In this document: positions 17,393-27,258 of the stretch, piece by piece
How the letters are laid out: every line of letters starts with the position of its first letter
How positions within the stretch are numbered: the stretch's first letter is position 1
Assembly (NCBI RefSeq): GCF_003369575.1
Contig: NZ_PIOC01000028.1
Location: 69,346 to 133,345, forward strand
Length of the DNA stretch: 64,000 nucleotides
DNA from: Oceanobacillus arenosus
Lineage (GTDB): Bacteria > Bacillota > Bacilli > Bacillales > Amphibacillaceae
Reading direction: 5' to 3'
Made by a program: the position numbers and the translations under genes
The notes under the pieces: model-generated
The model's input: only the letters and a program-made list of their open reading frames with translations
The model's database searches: none
What the model was told of the DNA's origin: nothing

Positions 17393-17575
17393 TTATCCTA
17401 AACGGTCATCATTTTTCACCTTTTGCCCCGGTTCAATAAGAACAACAACCAGTTCTGAATATATACCCCTCACTAGAACCTCTGAACTAAAATCCACGAC
17501 TTTCTTACCTACATAAGTGACAACCAAGTTTTCTAATGATTTCCTTTCGAGGCTAATCAAAATAAGAGAAAACAC
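17393..17575 (-). CDS. possible 60-residue hypothetical protein
   Basis: A short frame starting GTG with GAGG five bases upstream. The product alternates hydrophobic residues (LVVTYVGKKVVDFSSEVLV, then SELVVVLIEPGQKV), suggesting a small beta-barrel. It fills the gap between the DUF4256 terminator and the ROK promoter. I do not recognise it. It could be chance, but the ribosome site and composition favour a real gene slightly. Confidence 0.4.
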   Translation of the reverse strand: MFSLILISLERKSLENLVVTYVGKKVVDFSSEVLVRGIYSELVVVLIEPGQKVKNDDRLG

Positions 17576-17609
17576 TTTATCCTCTAAATTGTTTTCAGTA
17601 ATTTTGTAT

Positions 17610-17654
17610 GGTATATTACCAATGTAATAACTTATTAAAGATCTTTAATAAGTT
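17610..17654. promoter_or_regulatory. operators before the ROK regulator
   Basis: A perfect 26-bp palindrome fills 17629-17654 (left arm AACTTATTAAAGA). A smaller palindrome TGGTA-TAT-TACCA lies at 17610-17622. A weak promoter (TTGTAT 17604, TAATAA 17625) runs into the large palindrome, 21 bases before the GTG start. Auto-regulation by the ROK protein is the simplest reading. Confidence 0.6.
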
Positions 17655-17675
17655 AGTTGAAAGGAGATAATCTTT

Positions 17676-18698
17676 GTGGATACTACTCCAAAAACATTGC
17701 ATAAGGCGATTATTTCCAGCATTCGTAAATCTCTTTTGGAACTTGGAAGTGCAACAAAAGCGGAGCTAAGTGAGAAATTAGACATTAGCTTTCCAACAAT
17801 AAGTAAGTTTCTGTCACAGATGGAGAAGGGGGGAGAAATTTTTTCTGTTGGCTTAGATGAATCCAGCGGCGGGAGAAGAGCAAAAAGATATGCCTATAAT
17901 CCTGAGTATATGCTTGGTCTTGCTGTTTTCTTAGAGAAAACAGAAACCAATTATACAATTTTTAACTGTGTAGGAGAAGTGAAGGAACAAGGGGAGACAC
18001 CAAGTGTACTAGTAGATGGTGGAGTAAATTTACTAACAAAGTTTATTGAGGAAATAGTGGCTGAGACTCCTTCAAAAATCTGTTCTATCGCAATTGGCGT
18101 CCCGGGTTCGGTTGATAACGGTAAAATTTTCTATGTACCTGGATATGAAGATTTTCATGATTTGGATTTAGAAGGGTATTATGAGGATTATTTTTCTATC
18201 CCTGTCGTAGTAGAAAATGATATCAATGCTGCTGTTCTTGGGTTTAGCCATCATAATAGAATGAAGGATAATCAATCACTGATATATATGTATTTTGGTC
18301 AAAATGGACCTGGTGCAGGATTAATGATCAATGGAGATGTTGTGCGGGGAAAGACATTTTTCGCTGGAGAGGTTTCGTTCGTCCCTCAATATAAGGAGCA
18401 GAATTTTGGGCAGGCATTAGAAAACAGAAGTAGTACTAAGGAAGGGTCCGTGGAATATCAAATCGACTCAATTAGCAGGTTTGTTGCCACTTGTACAGCA
18501 ATAATTAATCCTCATACCGTCATTTTTAGTAACGATGAAATAGAAACAGAGATGTTAAGTAAAGTTGCAATAGAAAGTTCAAAATATATTCCAGCAGAAC
18601 ATCTGCCGGAGCTTACAGTAAGTGAATGGAAGCAAGATTATTTGTATGGATTACAAAGGCTCTGTCTAGATCTCATGATTATGAATGATGGTGTATAA
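17676..18698 (+). CDS. ROK-family (NagC/XylR-like) sugar-responsive regulator
   Basis: A 340-residue protein. Residues ~15-65 form a winged helix (TKAELSEKLDISFPTISKFL). The ROK sugar-kinase-like domain from ~75 contains AIGVPGSVDNG, VVVENDINAAVLGF and GPGAGLMINGDVVRGKTFFAGEV. The ATP-site DxGxT and the CxCGxxGC zinc motif of ROK kinases are missing, as expected for a regulator rather than a kinase. GTG start seven bases after AAGGAG. It likely controls the MFS transporter and HAD gene that follow. Confidence 0.87.
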   Translation: MDTTPKTLHKAIISSIRKSLLELGSATKAELSEKLDISFPTISKFLSQMEKGGEIFSVGLDESSGGRRAKRYAYNPEYMLGLAVFLEKTETNYTIFNCVGEVKEQGETPSVLVDGGVNLLTKFIEEIVAETPSKICSIAIGVPGSVDNGKIFYVPGYEDFHDLDLEGYYEDYFSIPVVVENDINAAVLGFSHHNRMKDNQSLIYMYFGQNGPGAGLMINGDVVRGKTFFAGEVSFVPQYKEQNFGQALENRSSTKEGSVEYQIDSISRFVATCTAIINPHTVIFSNDEIETEMLSKVAIESSKYIPAEHLPELTVSEWKQDYLYGLQRLCLDLMIMNDGV

Positions 18699-18747
18699 GT
18701 AGATATAAAAATTATATAGAAAAAATGTAGGGTGAGGTTAATAAACT

Positions 18748-19971
18748 ATGACAATATTCCTTTTAGTTATCATTTATTTAGCTTTTATCAGTTTAGGTTT
18801 ACCTGATTCATTGCTGGGGGCAGCGTGGCCAGTGATGCAATTAGACTATGGTGCACCACTTGAGACTGCTGGATTCCTGTTTATGACAATTGCTGGCGGT
18901 ACGATCGTCTCCAGTTTACTTAGCGGTCGGTTACTTAAACGGTTTGGAACTGGTAATGTTACATTTGTTAGCGTTCTCATGACTGCTTGTGCTTTATTAG
19001 GATTTTATTTTGCCCCATCGATTTTTTGGTTAGTTGTATGTGCGATTCCACTTGGTTTAGGGGCGGGTGCGGTTGATGCCGGATTAAATAATTATGTTGC
19101 TACAAATTATAAGGCACATCATATGAGCTGGCTCCATTGTTTTTGGGGTGTTGGAGCTAGTCTTGGTCCGATTATTATGGCTTCCTTTATTTCTGGAGAA
19201 AATACGTGGAGAAATGGATATCTTGTTATTTCATGCATTCAGTTTGCGTTAGTAATTATCCTTCTGCTCACATTGCCTTTATGGGGGAGAGTAAAGAATA
19301 ACAGCAATTTGTCTGTAAGTGAAGGTATTGCTGATTCAGAAGGAGTCACTCCAGATGAAGATATAAAAGATATCAAGCCTTTAAAAATTAGAGGAGTCAA
19401 ACTTGCGCTTGTGGCTTTCCTATTTTATTGCGGTGTTGAAGCAACAGTGGGGCTCTGGGGAAGCAGCTTCTTGGTTAATGTCAAAGGGATAAGTGCAGCA
19501 ACTGCTGCCGGCTGGGTTTCATTTTATTATGTCGGTATCACAGTTGGTAGGTTAATAACCGGCTTTATTACCTTTAAAACTACTAATCAAACGCTCATCC
19601 GGGCAGGGCAAATCATCGCATTAACGGGTGCTGTTATTTTATTTTTGCCATTACCATCGGCTTTCTCACTCGCAGGTTTTATTATTGTTGGATTAGGATT
19701 AGCACCAATATTCCCTTGTATGTTGCATGAAACACCAGCACGTTTTGGAAAGACACATTCACAGACAATCATGGGCTACCAAATGGCGATTGCTTACACT
19801 GGCACTACGTTTATACCGCCTCTTCTTGGGTTTATGGCGTCCCATTTAACGTTAGGTATTTTCCCAGTTTGTATTGTAGTTTTTGTAGCTGCAATGCTCC
19901 TTAGCTCAGAGAAATTAAATGATTTATTGAAAAAGAAAGTTTCGCTGAAGTCAAATTCGACAGTAATGTAA
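18748..19971 (+). CDS. MFS transporter, probably for a sugar
   Basis: A 407-residue, 12-helix major facilitator. It opens FISLGLPDSLLGAAWPVM, then the loop 2-3 region LLSGRLLKRFGTGNV and AIPLGLGAGAVDAGLNNYVA, like the fucose/glucose (FHS, YfkF-type) carriers. A hydrophilic loop near residues 185-215 joins the halves. It sits 49 bases after the ROK regulator and before a broken HAD phosphatase, suggesting import of a carbohydrate sensed by the ROK protein. Substrate unknown. Confidence 0.8.
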   Translation: MTIFLLVIIYLAFISLGLPDSLLGAAWPVMQLDYGAPLETAGFLFMTIAGGTIVSSLLSGRLLKRFGTGNVTFVSVLMTACALLGFYFAPSIFWLVVCAIPLGLGAGAVDAGLNNYVATNYKAHHMSWLHCFWGVGASLGPIIMASFISGENTWRNGYLVISCIQFALVIILLLTLPLWGRVKNNSNLSVSEGIADSEGVTPDEDIKDIKPLKIRGVKLALVAFLFYCGVEATVGLWGSSFLVNVKGISAATAAGWVSFYYVGITVGRLITGFITFKTTNQTLIRAGQIIALTGAVILFLPLPSAFSLAGFIIVGLGLAPIFPCMLHETPARFGKTHSQTIMGYQMAIAYTGTTFIPPLLGFMASHLTLGIFPVCIVVFVAAMLLSSEKLNDLLKKKVSLKSNSTVM

Positions 19972-20019
19972 GGATTGTATTTACTAGAATTAAAAAATAG
20001 AAGCTTAGGAGGAATTGAA

Positions 20020-20388
20020 ATGATTAAATTAGTGTTAACAGATATGGATGGAACATTCTTAAATAATAGGGGCGATTTTAACAGGGAACAGTATTAAGAT
20101 GTAAAAAAGCTAATGAAGGAAAATGATGTTGTTTTTGCTCCTGTTACAGGGAAGCAGTGTGAACGTGTGGAAGAACTATTTGGTGCTGACTCTGAGGATT
20201 TATGGATTTTGGGTGATAGTGCAACAAGAATCAAGCATAATGGGGAATTTGTTTATGAATCGCTGCTAAGCAATAAATTAGGGCTGGAAATAATCCGTGT
20301 GCTTGAGGAAATAAGTTTGGATTATACGATTATTGCATGTACTAGAAGCCGTGCAGTAATAAAAAATAACATTTCTGAAGTGATGTGA
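20020..20388 (+). pseudogene. broken Cof-type HAD phosphatase
   Basis: Starts well (AGGAGG, ATG) with the HAD motif MIKLVLTDMDGTFLNNRG. An in-frame TAA then stops it at codon 26. The frame resumes with KKLMKENDVVFAPVTGKQ, the normal Cof continuation, and ends near codon 123. At that point a short inverted-repeat element begins, and the C-terminal half (cap and GDxxND motif) is absent. Both the point nonsense and the truncation mark it as dead. It was probably the third gene of the ROK-MFS unit. Confidence 0.85.
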
Positions 20389-20428
20389 CCCCCAAAAGTT
20401 AGTTTTTGACTCTAAATTTTGGGGTGCA
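20386..20428. mobile_element. IS3-type terminal inverted repeats joined head to head (remnant)
   Basis: TGACCCCCAAAAGTTAG (20386-20402) and CTAAATTTTGGGGTGCA (20412-20428) form a long inverted repeat with a 9-base centre. The ends resemble terminal repeats of IS3/IS150-group elements in Bacillaceae, but no transposase lies between. The flanks GAAGTG and CACTTC extend the pairing. It may also act as a terminator. The adjacent HAD gene is cut exactly here. Confidence 0.5.
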
Positions 20429-20449
20429 CTTCATGCCTGTCCCTTCGTC

Positions 20450-21376
20450 TCATACAAAAATCCCCAAGCAGATTGCAGTAATCATAGCGAGAAAAAGTAA
20501 GATTTTTTCACAAACGGTGACTTGCTCGTAATTCGTGACATTCATTTTCATCACAAAAAATCCCCCGATTGAGATAGTCAGGAATAAGCATGCAGCAGCC
20601 CAGAAGCGATCAAATCCTATCCATAGCCCCCAAAGTCCAGTTACTAAAAGGTAAATTAACGCAGGAAATCGTGCATAATAAAGACCAAATGTATCAACGA
20701 ACCATACTACACTTGTTCGTTTCATCGGTATAGCCCGTTTATCTGCCTCCAAATCAGGGATATGATGGACCATCACCCACGCCATACAAAAGAGGGCGTT
20801 AATGACAGCATTTTGTAAAGCCCATAAAGGAATGGAATCTAAGACAATCCACGGACCAGCAAAACCAAGAAAGAGAATAGCAGGAAATAAACTGAGCCAC
20901 TCCCCCAAAAACGGATGGTAGCTTAATCGTAAAGGGGGAAGCGAATAAGATGTGGCAGACCAAATGCCAATCAACAATAGTATGGCAAGTTTGTACTGAG
21001 AGAATAATGTGAGTAATACAGCAATGATCAGCAGAAAAATAGTTAGCCATTTACCCAATTGGCGAAGGCCTTTTAAGGAAATCATTCCCTTTTGAACAAC
21101 CCTGCTTCCACCTGATAAAATAGCTGGACTATGTGCATCTGTACCTGTTTGGAAGTCTGTATAATCATTTAAAGCATGTGTCAGTATTCCGTGAATGATA
21201 AATGCAGCGATCGCAAGGAGAGCAAATAGCATAAGCAAGTCCCCTAATGTCATAGTAGCATCTATAAATAAAGGGAGAAGACTTGAAATAATCGTTGCAA
21301 TACTTGAAAAGATAACTGCGATAGAACGTAGTAAAGTCCAGCCACCACGGAGTACTGTGAGAATCTGATTGGCCAA
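20450..21376 (-). CDS. UbiA-family prenyltransferase
   Basis: A 308-residue integral membrane prenyltransferase with about eight helices. First Asp motif: NDYTDFQTGTD, followed by SGGSRVVQKGMISL. Second: HHIPDLEADKRAI. These bind Mg-diphosphate of the isoprenoid donor. The start is TTG, eight bases after AAAGGAG; an upstream in-frame ATG (21508) has no ribosome site and would add 44 non-conserved residues. Similar in layout to MenA-type enzymes, but the aromatic acceptor cannot be told. No menaquinone genes are near. Confidence 0.82.
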   Translation of the reverse strand: MANQILTVLRGGWTLLRSIAVIFSSIATIISSLLPLFIDATMTLGDLLMLFALLAIAAFIIHGILTHALNDYTDFQTGTDAHSPAILSGGSRVVQKGMISLKGLRQLGKWLTIFLLIIAVLLTLFSQYKLAILLLIGIWSATSYSLPPLRLSYHPFLGEWLSLFPAILFLGFAGPWIVLDSIPLWALQNAVINALFCMAWVMVHHIPDLEADKRAIPMKRTSVVWFVDTFGLYYARFPALIYLLVTGLWGLWIGFDRFWAAACLFLTISIGGFFVMKMNVTNYEQVTVCEKILLFLAMITAICLGIFV

Positions 21377-21711
21377 TTGAGCCACTCCTTTCCTAAGATT
21401 CGTGAAGCGAATCGCGAAAGTATTGATTGGTAGGTGTACGCTTCCTTTATCATCATTTCCTTGTGCCGAGATTTTATTTATTCCATATACAATACAGCGG
21501 AAAATCATTTACTTTGAATTCACTTGATAATGTATTATCTAACGGATAGTGCAAATGTGAGATAAAAAGTATAATCAATACATGGGAGTTGGAATAATTT
21601 GCAAAAGGTGAGATTAACCCTCATTATCTTATAATAGTGAAATATATTACAGCGATTACTAATAGTGTTCGCTATACTACCGTGCAATAATTCATAATAG
21701 GAGGCAAAAAA

Positions 21712-22239
21712 ATGGATATGAATAATAATGATATTTTAATTCGATTACGATATGCTCTTGATCTAAAAGATATAGAGATGGTAGAAATTTTTAAACTAGG
21801 TGGCATTGACGTAACAAGGGAAGAAGTGCAAAAGATTCTCACTAAAACAAAAGACAGTTATGAGGAAGGCTTTGGAACGATGGATGCTATCGATCATGAC
21901 CATATACCTTGTGATAATTTCATGCTAGAATCCTATCTGAATGGCCTGATTATCTATAAAAGAGGGAAACAGGAACCAAAGCCAGGACAAAACGAAAACC
22001 AACCGATGATGATAAAAAGTAATGCCAGTGTCAATAATGTATTGCTGAAAAAGTTAAAAATTGCACTGGCGTTAACAAGCGAAGATATGATGAGCATCCT
22101 AAAAGATGCCGGAGTTATTATCGCTAAAGGAGAATTAAGCGCACTATTAAGGAAAGAAGGACATAGTAATTACCGAAAATGCGGTGATCGGTATGCAAGG
22201 AATTTTTTGAAAGGATTAGGTATGAGGTATCGGGGATAG
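21712..22239 (+). CDS. DUF1456 (YehS-like) protein
   Basis: A 175-residue protein with two copies of an ~65-residue helical repeat. Each contains ILxRLRYALxLxxxxMxxIxxLxG, at residues ~6-30 (ILIRLRYALDLKDIEMVEIF) and ~108-132 (LLKKLKIALALTSEDMMSIL). Each ends in an R/K-rich F-x-x-YLxGL or FLKGLGMRYRG segment. Matches the YehS/DUF1456 family of unknown function. Strong GGAGG site. Monocistronic. Confidence 0.85.
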   Translation: MDMNNNDILIRLRYALDLKDIEMVEIFKLGGIDVTREEVQKILTKTKDSYEEGFGTMDAIDHDHIPCDNFMLESYLNGLIIYKRGKQEPKPGQNENQPMMIKSNASVNNVLLKKLKIALALTSEDMMSILKDAGVIIAKGELSALLRKEGHSNYRKCGDRYARNFLKGLGMRYRG

Positions 22240-22473
22240 ACAAACTCAAGGAGTAGGAACAAGCTAAATTCCTACTCTCACCCCAGCGAGGTAAGTGTGA
22301 TTCTATTCCGAGTTTAATATATTGACAAATTGGTGAACAAGGTCTAACATTTATAGTGAATTAAGGATACTTAAATTAGTGACAATATGGAGCTAATGAA
22401 TAGATGGAAGGTGGGAACTTTCATAATTAAGATTTGAGGAAGAATGCTAAAAGGAGTTTTTTTGTCAATATGT

Positions 22474-22526
22474 CTCTAATTAGAGATATATGAATTAAAA
22501 CTAATCTTATCGTCTCTTTATTAGAG
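22474..22526 (+). promoter_or_regulatory. paired CTCTAATTAGAG-type elements upstream of zwf
   Basis: The gap 22240-22578 holds a weak stem after DUF1456 (GAGTAGGAA/TTCCTACTC, 22251-22277) and a promoter-like TTGACA (22322) with TAACAT 17 bases on. It also has two similar dyads: CTCTAATTAGAG (22474-22485) and CTCTTTATTAGAG (22514-22526), 40 bases apart. They are good candidates for operator sites of the pentose-phosphate genes. The regulator is unknown. Confidence 0.4.
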
Positions 22527-22578
22527 TTTTAATTTGAATATAGGGTTTCAGCTTTTGATAAATTTAGGGGGGAATAAT

Positions 22579-24066
22579 ATGGATAAGATGACCTTCGTGC
22601 TATTTGGGGGAACAGGGGATTTAGCAAAGCGGAAAATATACCCGGCGCTATACAATCTGTTCATCGAAGGAAAATTGCCTGAGTCATTCTCCATTATTGG
22701 TTTAGGAAGAGGACAAATGACGGATGAAGATTTCAAAGAACGAGTAAAGAATTCAATCCATACCTTTTCTAGACGTATGTCAAAGAATGACTCGACAATG
22801 GAGAGATTTCTAACTTTTATTCGATATAGCAAGTTAGATGCAGCGAATAAAGAAGATTTTCATAGTTTACTTAAGCTTGTACAGGATAGAGAAAAAGAGT
22901 TAAATATTCCAGAAAATCGGTTATTTTATCTTTCTGTCTCACCAACGTTCTTTGAAACGATTGCGATGAATGTTAAGAATAGTGGTTTAGGAACAACCAA
23001 AGGCTGGAAACGTCTAATAATTGAAAAGCCATTTGGTCGTGACTTGGAGTCTGCAAGATCCTTAAATCAGAATCTAAGCAATGCGTTTGCTGAAGAAGAA
23101 ATTTATCGGATTGACCACTACCTTGGTAAGCCGATGGTTCGAAATCTTGAAACATTAGAATTTGCAAATCCAGTTTTACAAGCATTATGGAATAATAAAT
23201 TCATTGCCAATGTTCAAATTACCGCAAGCGAAACAGTTGGAGTAGAACAAAGGGCTGGTTATTATGATCAAGCTGGAGCATTACGCGATATGTTCCAAAA
23301 CCATATGCTACAAATACTAATGATGACGGCAATGCACGCACCAAAACAAACGGGTGAAAACGAGATTCGCGCAGAAAAACGAAAAGTGTTAGAATCCCTT
23401 CGTCCATTAGAGAAGAATGAAATTGAGAAAAACGTGATAAGAGGACAATATGATTCAGGAATAGGGGAAAACGAAAATGTTCCTGGGTATCGAGATGAAC
23501 CAGGTGTTTCAGAAGACTCCCTAACCGATACATTTATCGCAGCAAGGTTACAGATTGATAATCCAGATTGGACTGGTGTTCCTTTTTATATCCGTACTGG
23601 TAAGAAAATGAAGGAAAAATCCACACGTATCGTAGTTGAATTTAAAGCGAATGAAAATGAGATCTATTCAGATGAAGATCCTAACCTGCTCGTAATAGAA
23701 ATTAATCCGAATGAGTCTGTTTCATTGATTTTAAATAGTAAAAACCCTGCGAATGGTAAGATGGAATCTATCAATGTCGATTATGCTTCCGAGAAATTGG
23801 ATGTACCTGATGGCTATGAATTATTAATTTACGATGCACTCCGTGGAGATTCCAGGTTTTTCTCACACTGGGATGAAGTGGAGCTAGCATGGGAGTGGGT
23901 TCAACCTATCTTAGAAGCATTTGAAGAAAACCGTATCCCATTGCATAAATATGCCGCAGGATCAAATGGCCCAGATGCAGCAAATCTTATGCTTGAAGAG
24001 GACGGGTTTAAATGGTGGTTAGACAAACCAGCAACAGAAGAAAAAGAATTAGTGGTACAAGGTTAA
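22579..24066 (+). CDS. zwf: glucose-6-phosphate 1-dehydrogenase
   Basis: A 495-residue enzyme oxidising glucose 6-phosphate to 6-phosphogluconolactone with NADP+. N-terminal FGGTGDLAKRKIYPALYNL (nucleotide-binding GxxGDLA). Substrate motif RIDHYLGKPMVRNLETLEF with the catalytic His region. EKPFGRDL and the late PFYIRTGKKM are present. GGGGGG precedes the chosen ATG; a longer in-frame start has no ribosome site. First of four sugar-phosphate genes on one strand. Confidence 0.96.
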   Translation: MDKMTFVLFGGTGDLAKRKIYPALYNLFIEGKLPESFSIIGLGRGQMTDEDFKERVKNSIHTFSRRMSKNDSTMERFLTFIRYSKLDAANKEDFHSLLKLVQDREKELNIPENRLFYLSVSPTFFETIAMNVKNSGLGTTKGWKRLIIEKPFGRDLESARSLNQNLSNAFAEEEIYRIDHYLGKPMVRNLETLEFANPVLQALWNNKFIANVQITASETVGVEQRAGYYDQAGALRDMFQNHMLQILMMTAMHAPKQTGENEIRAEKRKVLESLRPLEKNEIEKNVIRGQYDSGIGENENVPGYRDEPGVSEDSLTDTFIAARLQIDNPDWTGVPFYIRTGKKMKEKSTRIVVEFKANENEIYSDEDPNLLVIEINPNESVSLILNSKNPANGKMESINVDYASEKLDVPDGYELLIYDALRGDSRFFSHWDEVELAWEWVQPILEAFEENRIPLHKYAAGSNGPDAANLMLEEDGFKWWLDKPATEEKELVVQG

Positions 24067-24167
24067 GACATCTACCAAATGATTTGTATTATACCGGACA
24101 ACACTTTTAATAGTTTGTTTGGTCAACAAATTATAAATGTAAGAATGAATTTGGAAGGGGAATTATT

Positions 24168-25061
24168 ATGCAAGTTGGATTAATTGGATTAGGCAAAATG
24201 GGGTTAAATATCGGTAAAAACTTAATCGATCACGAACATCAAGTGGTCGCTTATGATTTAAATGCTGAAGCTGTACAAGAGATGGAAAAATACGGTGCAA
24301 AAGGTACAAATAAACTAAACGAGCTTTTCGAATCACTAGAAAAGCCTAGAGTGCTTTGGGTAATGGTACCACATAGTGCTGTAGATTCCGTAATCGGTGA
24401 AATTACTCCACTGTTAGAACAAGGTGATATTGTAATCGATGCTGGAAACTCTCATTATAAAGAATCAATACGCCGTTATCATCAATTGCGCGAAATTGGC
24501 GTTTCCTTCATGGATGCGGGAACTTCAGGCGGTATGGAAGGCGCAAGAAACGGCGCAAACTATATGGTCGGTGGAGATCAAGAAGCTTGGGCAATCACTG
24601 AACCAATCTTCCGAGATACTGCAGTAGAGAAGGGCTACATTTTTACTGGTAAAGCTGGTGGCGGTCATTTTCTAAAAATGGTACACAATGGTATCGAATA
24701 TGGTATGATGGCTTCAATCGGTGAAGGTTTTGAAATTCTTGAGAAAAGTGAATTTGATTACGACTATGAAAAAGTTGCAAGTGTTTGGAATAATGGTTCG
24801 GTTATCCGTTCTTGGTTAATGGAATTAACAGAACATGCCTTCTCACAAGATGCAAAATTAGACAGTATTCAAGGGATTATGCATTCTTCTGGTGAAGGAA
24901 AATGGACGTTAGAAACTGCACTAGATTTACAAACAGCAACACCAGTCATTGCAATGTCGCTGCTATCGCGCTATCGCTCAACTGAACAAGATACATTCAC
25001 AGGAAAAGTAGTCGCAGCGCTTCGTAATGAATTTGGTGGACACGCTGTAGATAAAAAATAG
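24168..25061 (+). CDS. gnd: 6-phosphogluconate dehydrogenase, decarboxylating, short NAD type
   Basis: A 297-residue enzyme, the short bacterial form (like B. subtilis YqeC) rather than the ~470-residue GndA. Motifs: GLIGLGKMGLNIGKNL (nucleotide site), DAGNSHYKES, MDAGTSGGMEGARNGANYMVGG and the catalytic KMVHNGIEYGMM. The acidic residue after strand 2 (VVAYDLN) favours NAD+ over NADP+. Produces ribulose 5-phosphate. Lies 101 bases after zwf and 50 before tal. Confidence 0.92.
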   Translation: MQVGLIGLGKMGLNIGKNLIDHEHQVVAYDLNAEAVQEMEKYGAKGTNKLNELFESLEKPRVLWVMVPHSAVDSVIGEITPLLEQGDIVIDAGNSHYKESIRRYHQLREIGVSFMDAGTSGGMEGARNGANYMVGGDQEAWAITEPIFRDTAVEKGYIFTGKAGGGHFLKMVHNGIEYGMMASIGEGFEILEKSEFDYDYEKVASVWNNGSVIRSWLMELTEHAFSQDAKLDSIQGIMHSSGEGKWTLETALDLQTATPVIAMSLLSRYRSTEQDTFTGKVVAALRNEFGGHAVDKK

Positions 25062-25111
25062 TGCGTTATCTATAAATTGAATCAAAACTAAAAAAATGGA
25101 GGAATTTAATC

Positions 25112-25777
25112 ATGAAATTTTTTATCGACACTGCAAATCTAGAGGACATTAAAAAAGCTTACAAATTGGGAGTTTTATCAGGTGTAACTACGAACCCTTC
25201 TTTAGTTGCAAAAGAAGGAGTAAAATTTGAAGATCGTATTGAAGAAATTTTACAAGCAGTACCAGAAGTAGAATCTGTTTCTGCAGAAGTAAGTCCTGAT
25301 GCAGAAACTGCAGAAGAAATGATCGCACAAGCTGAAGAATTAATTAAAATTAACGGCGGCGATAAAAAAATTACAATTAAAGTACCAATGACATTAGCTG
25401 GTTTAGAAGCAACTAGATACCTATCTAAAAAAGGTGTAAAAACTAATGTAACGCTTATTTTTACAGTAAACCAAGCACTCTTAGCTGCACGTGCTGGTGC
25501 AACTTACGTATCTCCATTCCTTGGACGTTTAGATGACATCTCTGAAGATGGTGTACAACTTGTAGCAAAAATTGCTGAATTATTCCGTATTCACAACTTG
25601 GATGCACAAATCATTTCCGCATCTGTTCGCCATCCTGATCATGTAACTCGTGTAGCAATGGCAGGAGCAGATATTGCAACAGTTCCATATTCCGTAATCG
25701 AACAACTTACTAAACATCCATTAACAGATCAAGGAATCGAAAAATTTGTTGCTGACTGGAAAAACGCAGTTAACTAA
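25112..25777 (+). CDS. tal: transaldolase, small TalC/FSA-like type
   Basis: A 221-residue (beta/alpha)8 aldolase. [20 protein letters not shown] and [13 protein letters not shown] open it. The Schiff-base lysine lies in ITIKVPMT, and the FLGRLDDI loop and [11 protein letters not shown] follow. This is the compact family that includes B. subtilis YwjH and fructose-6-phosphate aldolase. In this cluster transaldolase activity in the non-oxidative pentose phosphate pathway is expected. Confidence 0.93.
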   Translation: MKFFIDTANLEDIKKAYKLGVLSGVTTNPSLVAKEGVKFEDRIEEILQAVPEVESVSAEVSPDAETAEEMIAQAEELIKINGGDKKITIKVPMTLAGLEATRYLSKKGVKTNVTLIFTVNQALLAARAGATYVSPFLGRLDDISEDGVQLVAKIAELFRIHNLDAQIISASVRHPDHVTRVAMAGADIATVPYSVIEQLTKHPLTDQGIEKFVADWKNAVN

Positions 25778-25800
25778 GAATTAAATCATTAATTTACAGG

Positions 25801-25828
25801 ATGTGATCAGCTGTATGGCTGATCACAT
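25801..25828 (+). terminator. stem-loop between tal and pgi
   Basis: Perfect 11-bp stem ATGTGATCAGC / GCTGATCACAT with a 6-base loop and only a short T-run. Likely a partial terminator or mRNA stabiliser inside the operon. Confidence 0.5.
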
Positions 25829-25852
25829 TTAATAACTTATGGGGGGATAAAT

Positions 25853-27187
25853 ATGTCTATTTCATTTGATTATACAAATGCTTTGTCATTTTTTAACAAG
25901 AGCGAGATTGATAATTTAACAGAACAAGTAAAGGTTGCACATGATATGCTTCATGACCATAAAGGGCCAGGATCTGACTTCCATGGCTGGGTTGATTTAC
26001 CAAGCGATTATGATAAGGAAGAATTCTCTAGAATTAAGAAAGCTGCAGAAAAAATCCGCAGCAATTCCGAAGCACTTGTTGTCATAGGGATTGGTGGTTC
26101 TTATCTTGGAGCAAGAGCGGCAGTGGATGCGCTTTCCCATACGTTCTATAACCAAATTGCTGGAAACACACAAATCTATTTTGCAGGGCAAAATATCAGC
26201 TCAAAATATATCACACAACTGCTTGAATTGCTAGAAGGAAAAGACTTCTCAATTAATGTTATTTCGAAATCTGGTACAACAACTGAACCTGCAGTTGCTT
26301 TCCGTATTTTCCGTGAATACATGGAGAAGAAATATTCGAAGGAAGAAATGAAGGAACGTATCTTTATCACAACGGATAAGGAAAAAGGTGCATTAAAACA
26401 ATTGGCAGACGAAGAGGGCTATGAAACATTTGTTATTCCGGATAGTGTTGGTGGAAGATTCTCTGTATTGACAGCAGTAGGTCTGCTTCCAATTGCAACA
26501 GCAGGATTGGATATTGACAAGATGATGGAAGGTGCACGTGCAGCTTCTGAGAAATACAATAATGAAGATCTTCAAACAAATGAAAGCTATCAATATGCAG
26601 CGGTTAGAAATGCACTATACAGAAAAGGAAAATCAATTGAGTTGCTAGTTAATTATGAGCCATCTCTTCATTACGTGTCTGAATGGTGGAAACAACTATT
26701 CGGCGAAAGTGAAGGAAAGGATCAAAAAGGATTATTCCCAGCTTCCGTTGACTTCTCAACAGACTTGCATTCTATGGGTCAATATGTGCAAGAAGGACGT
26801 CGTGATTTGATCGAAACAGTAATTCAAGTAAAGGATCCAATTGCTGAATTAACAATAAAAGAAGATCCAGCAAATCTCGATGGATTAAACTTCCTTGCTG
26901 GCAAAACAATGGATGAAGTTAATAAAAGTGCATTCCAAGGTACAGTCCTTGCCCATGTGGATGGTGGCGTACCAAATCTAGTGGTTGAACTAGATTCATT
27001 GAATGAATATACGTTTGGAGAATTAGTATACTTCTTCGAAAAGGCGGTCGGCATAAGTGGATTATTAATGGGGGTTAATCCATTTGACCAACCTGGGGTA
27101 GAAGCGTATAAGAAGAATATGTTTGCGTTACTAGGAAAACCAGGATTTGAAGAAGAAAGGGCAGCACTTCTAAAACGACTAAATTAA
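25853..27187 (+). CDS. pgi: glucose-6-phosphate isomerase
   Basis: A 444-residue isomerase of the Gram-positive length class (about 450). Seen: [19 protein letters not shown] (sugar-phosphate loop), [18 protein letters not shown], the catalytic [14 protein letters not shown] segment and the C-terminal [16 protein letters not shown] with the conserved Lys. It interconverts glucose 6-phosphate and fructose 6-phosphate. GGGGGGATA precedes ATG. Completes the oxidative pentose-phosphate cluster. Confidence 0.96.
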   Translation: MSISFDYTNALSFFNKSEIDNLTEQVKVAHDMLHDHKGPGSDFHGWVDLPSDYDKEEFSRIKKAAEKIRSNSEALVVIGIGGSYLGARAAVDALSHTFYNQIAGNTQIYFAGQNISSKYITQLLELLEGKDFSINVISKSGTTTEPAVAFRIFREYMEKKYSKEEMKERIFITTDKEKGALKQLADEEGYETFVIPDSVGGRFSVLTAVGLLPIATAGLDIDKMMEGARAASEKYNNEDLQTNESYQYAAVRNALYRKGKSIELLVNYEPSLHYVSEWWKQLFGESEGKDQKGLFPASVDFSTDLHSMGQYVQEGRRDLIETVIQVKDPIAELTIKEDPANLDGLNFLAGKTMDEVNKSAFQGTVLAHVDGGVPNLVVELDSLNEYTFGELVYFFEKAVGISGLLMGVNPFDQPGVEAYKKNMFALLGKPGFEEERAALLKRLN

Positions 27188-27258
27188 GTTTTTATCTTGT
27201 GGTCTAGAGATAGAGGGCAAGCCCGCTGCACTTTTCTCTATTAAAGGGGGATGTTGAA

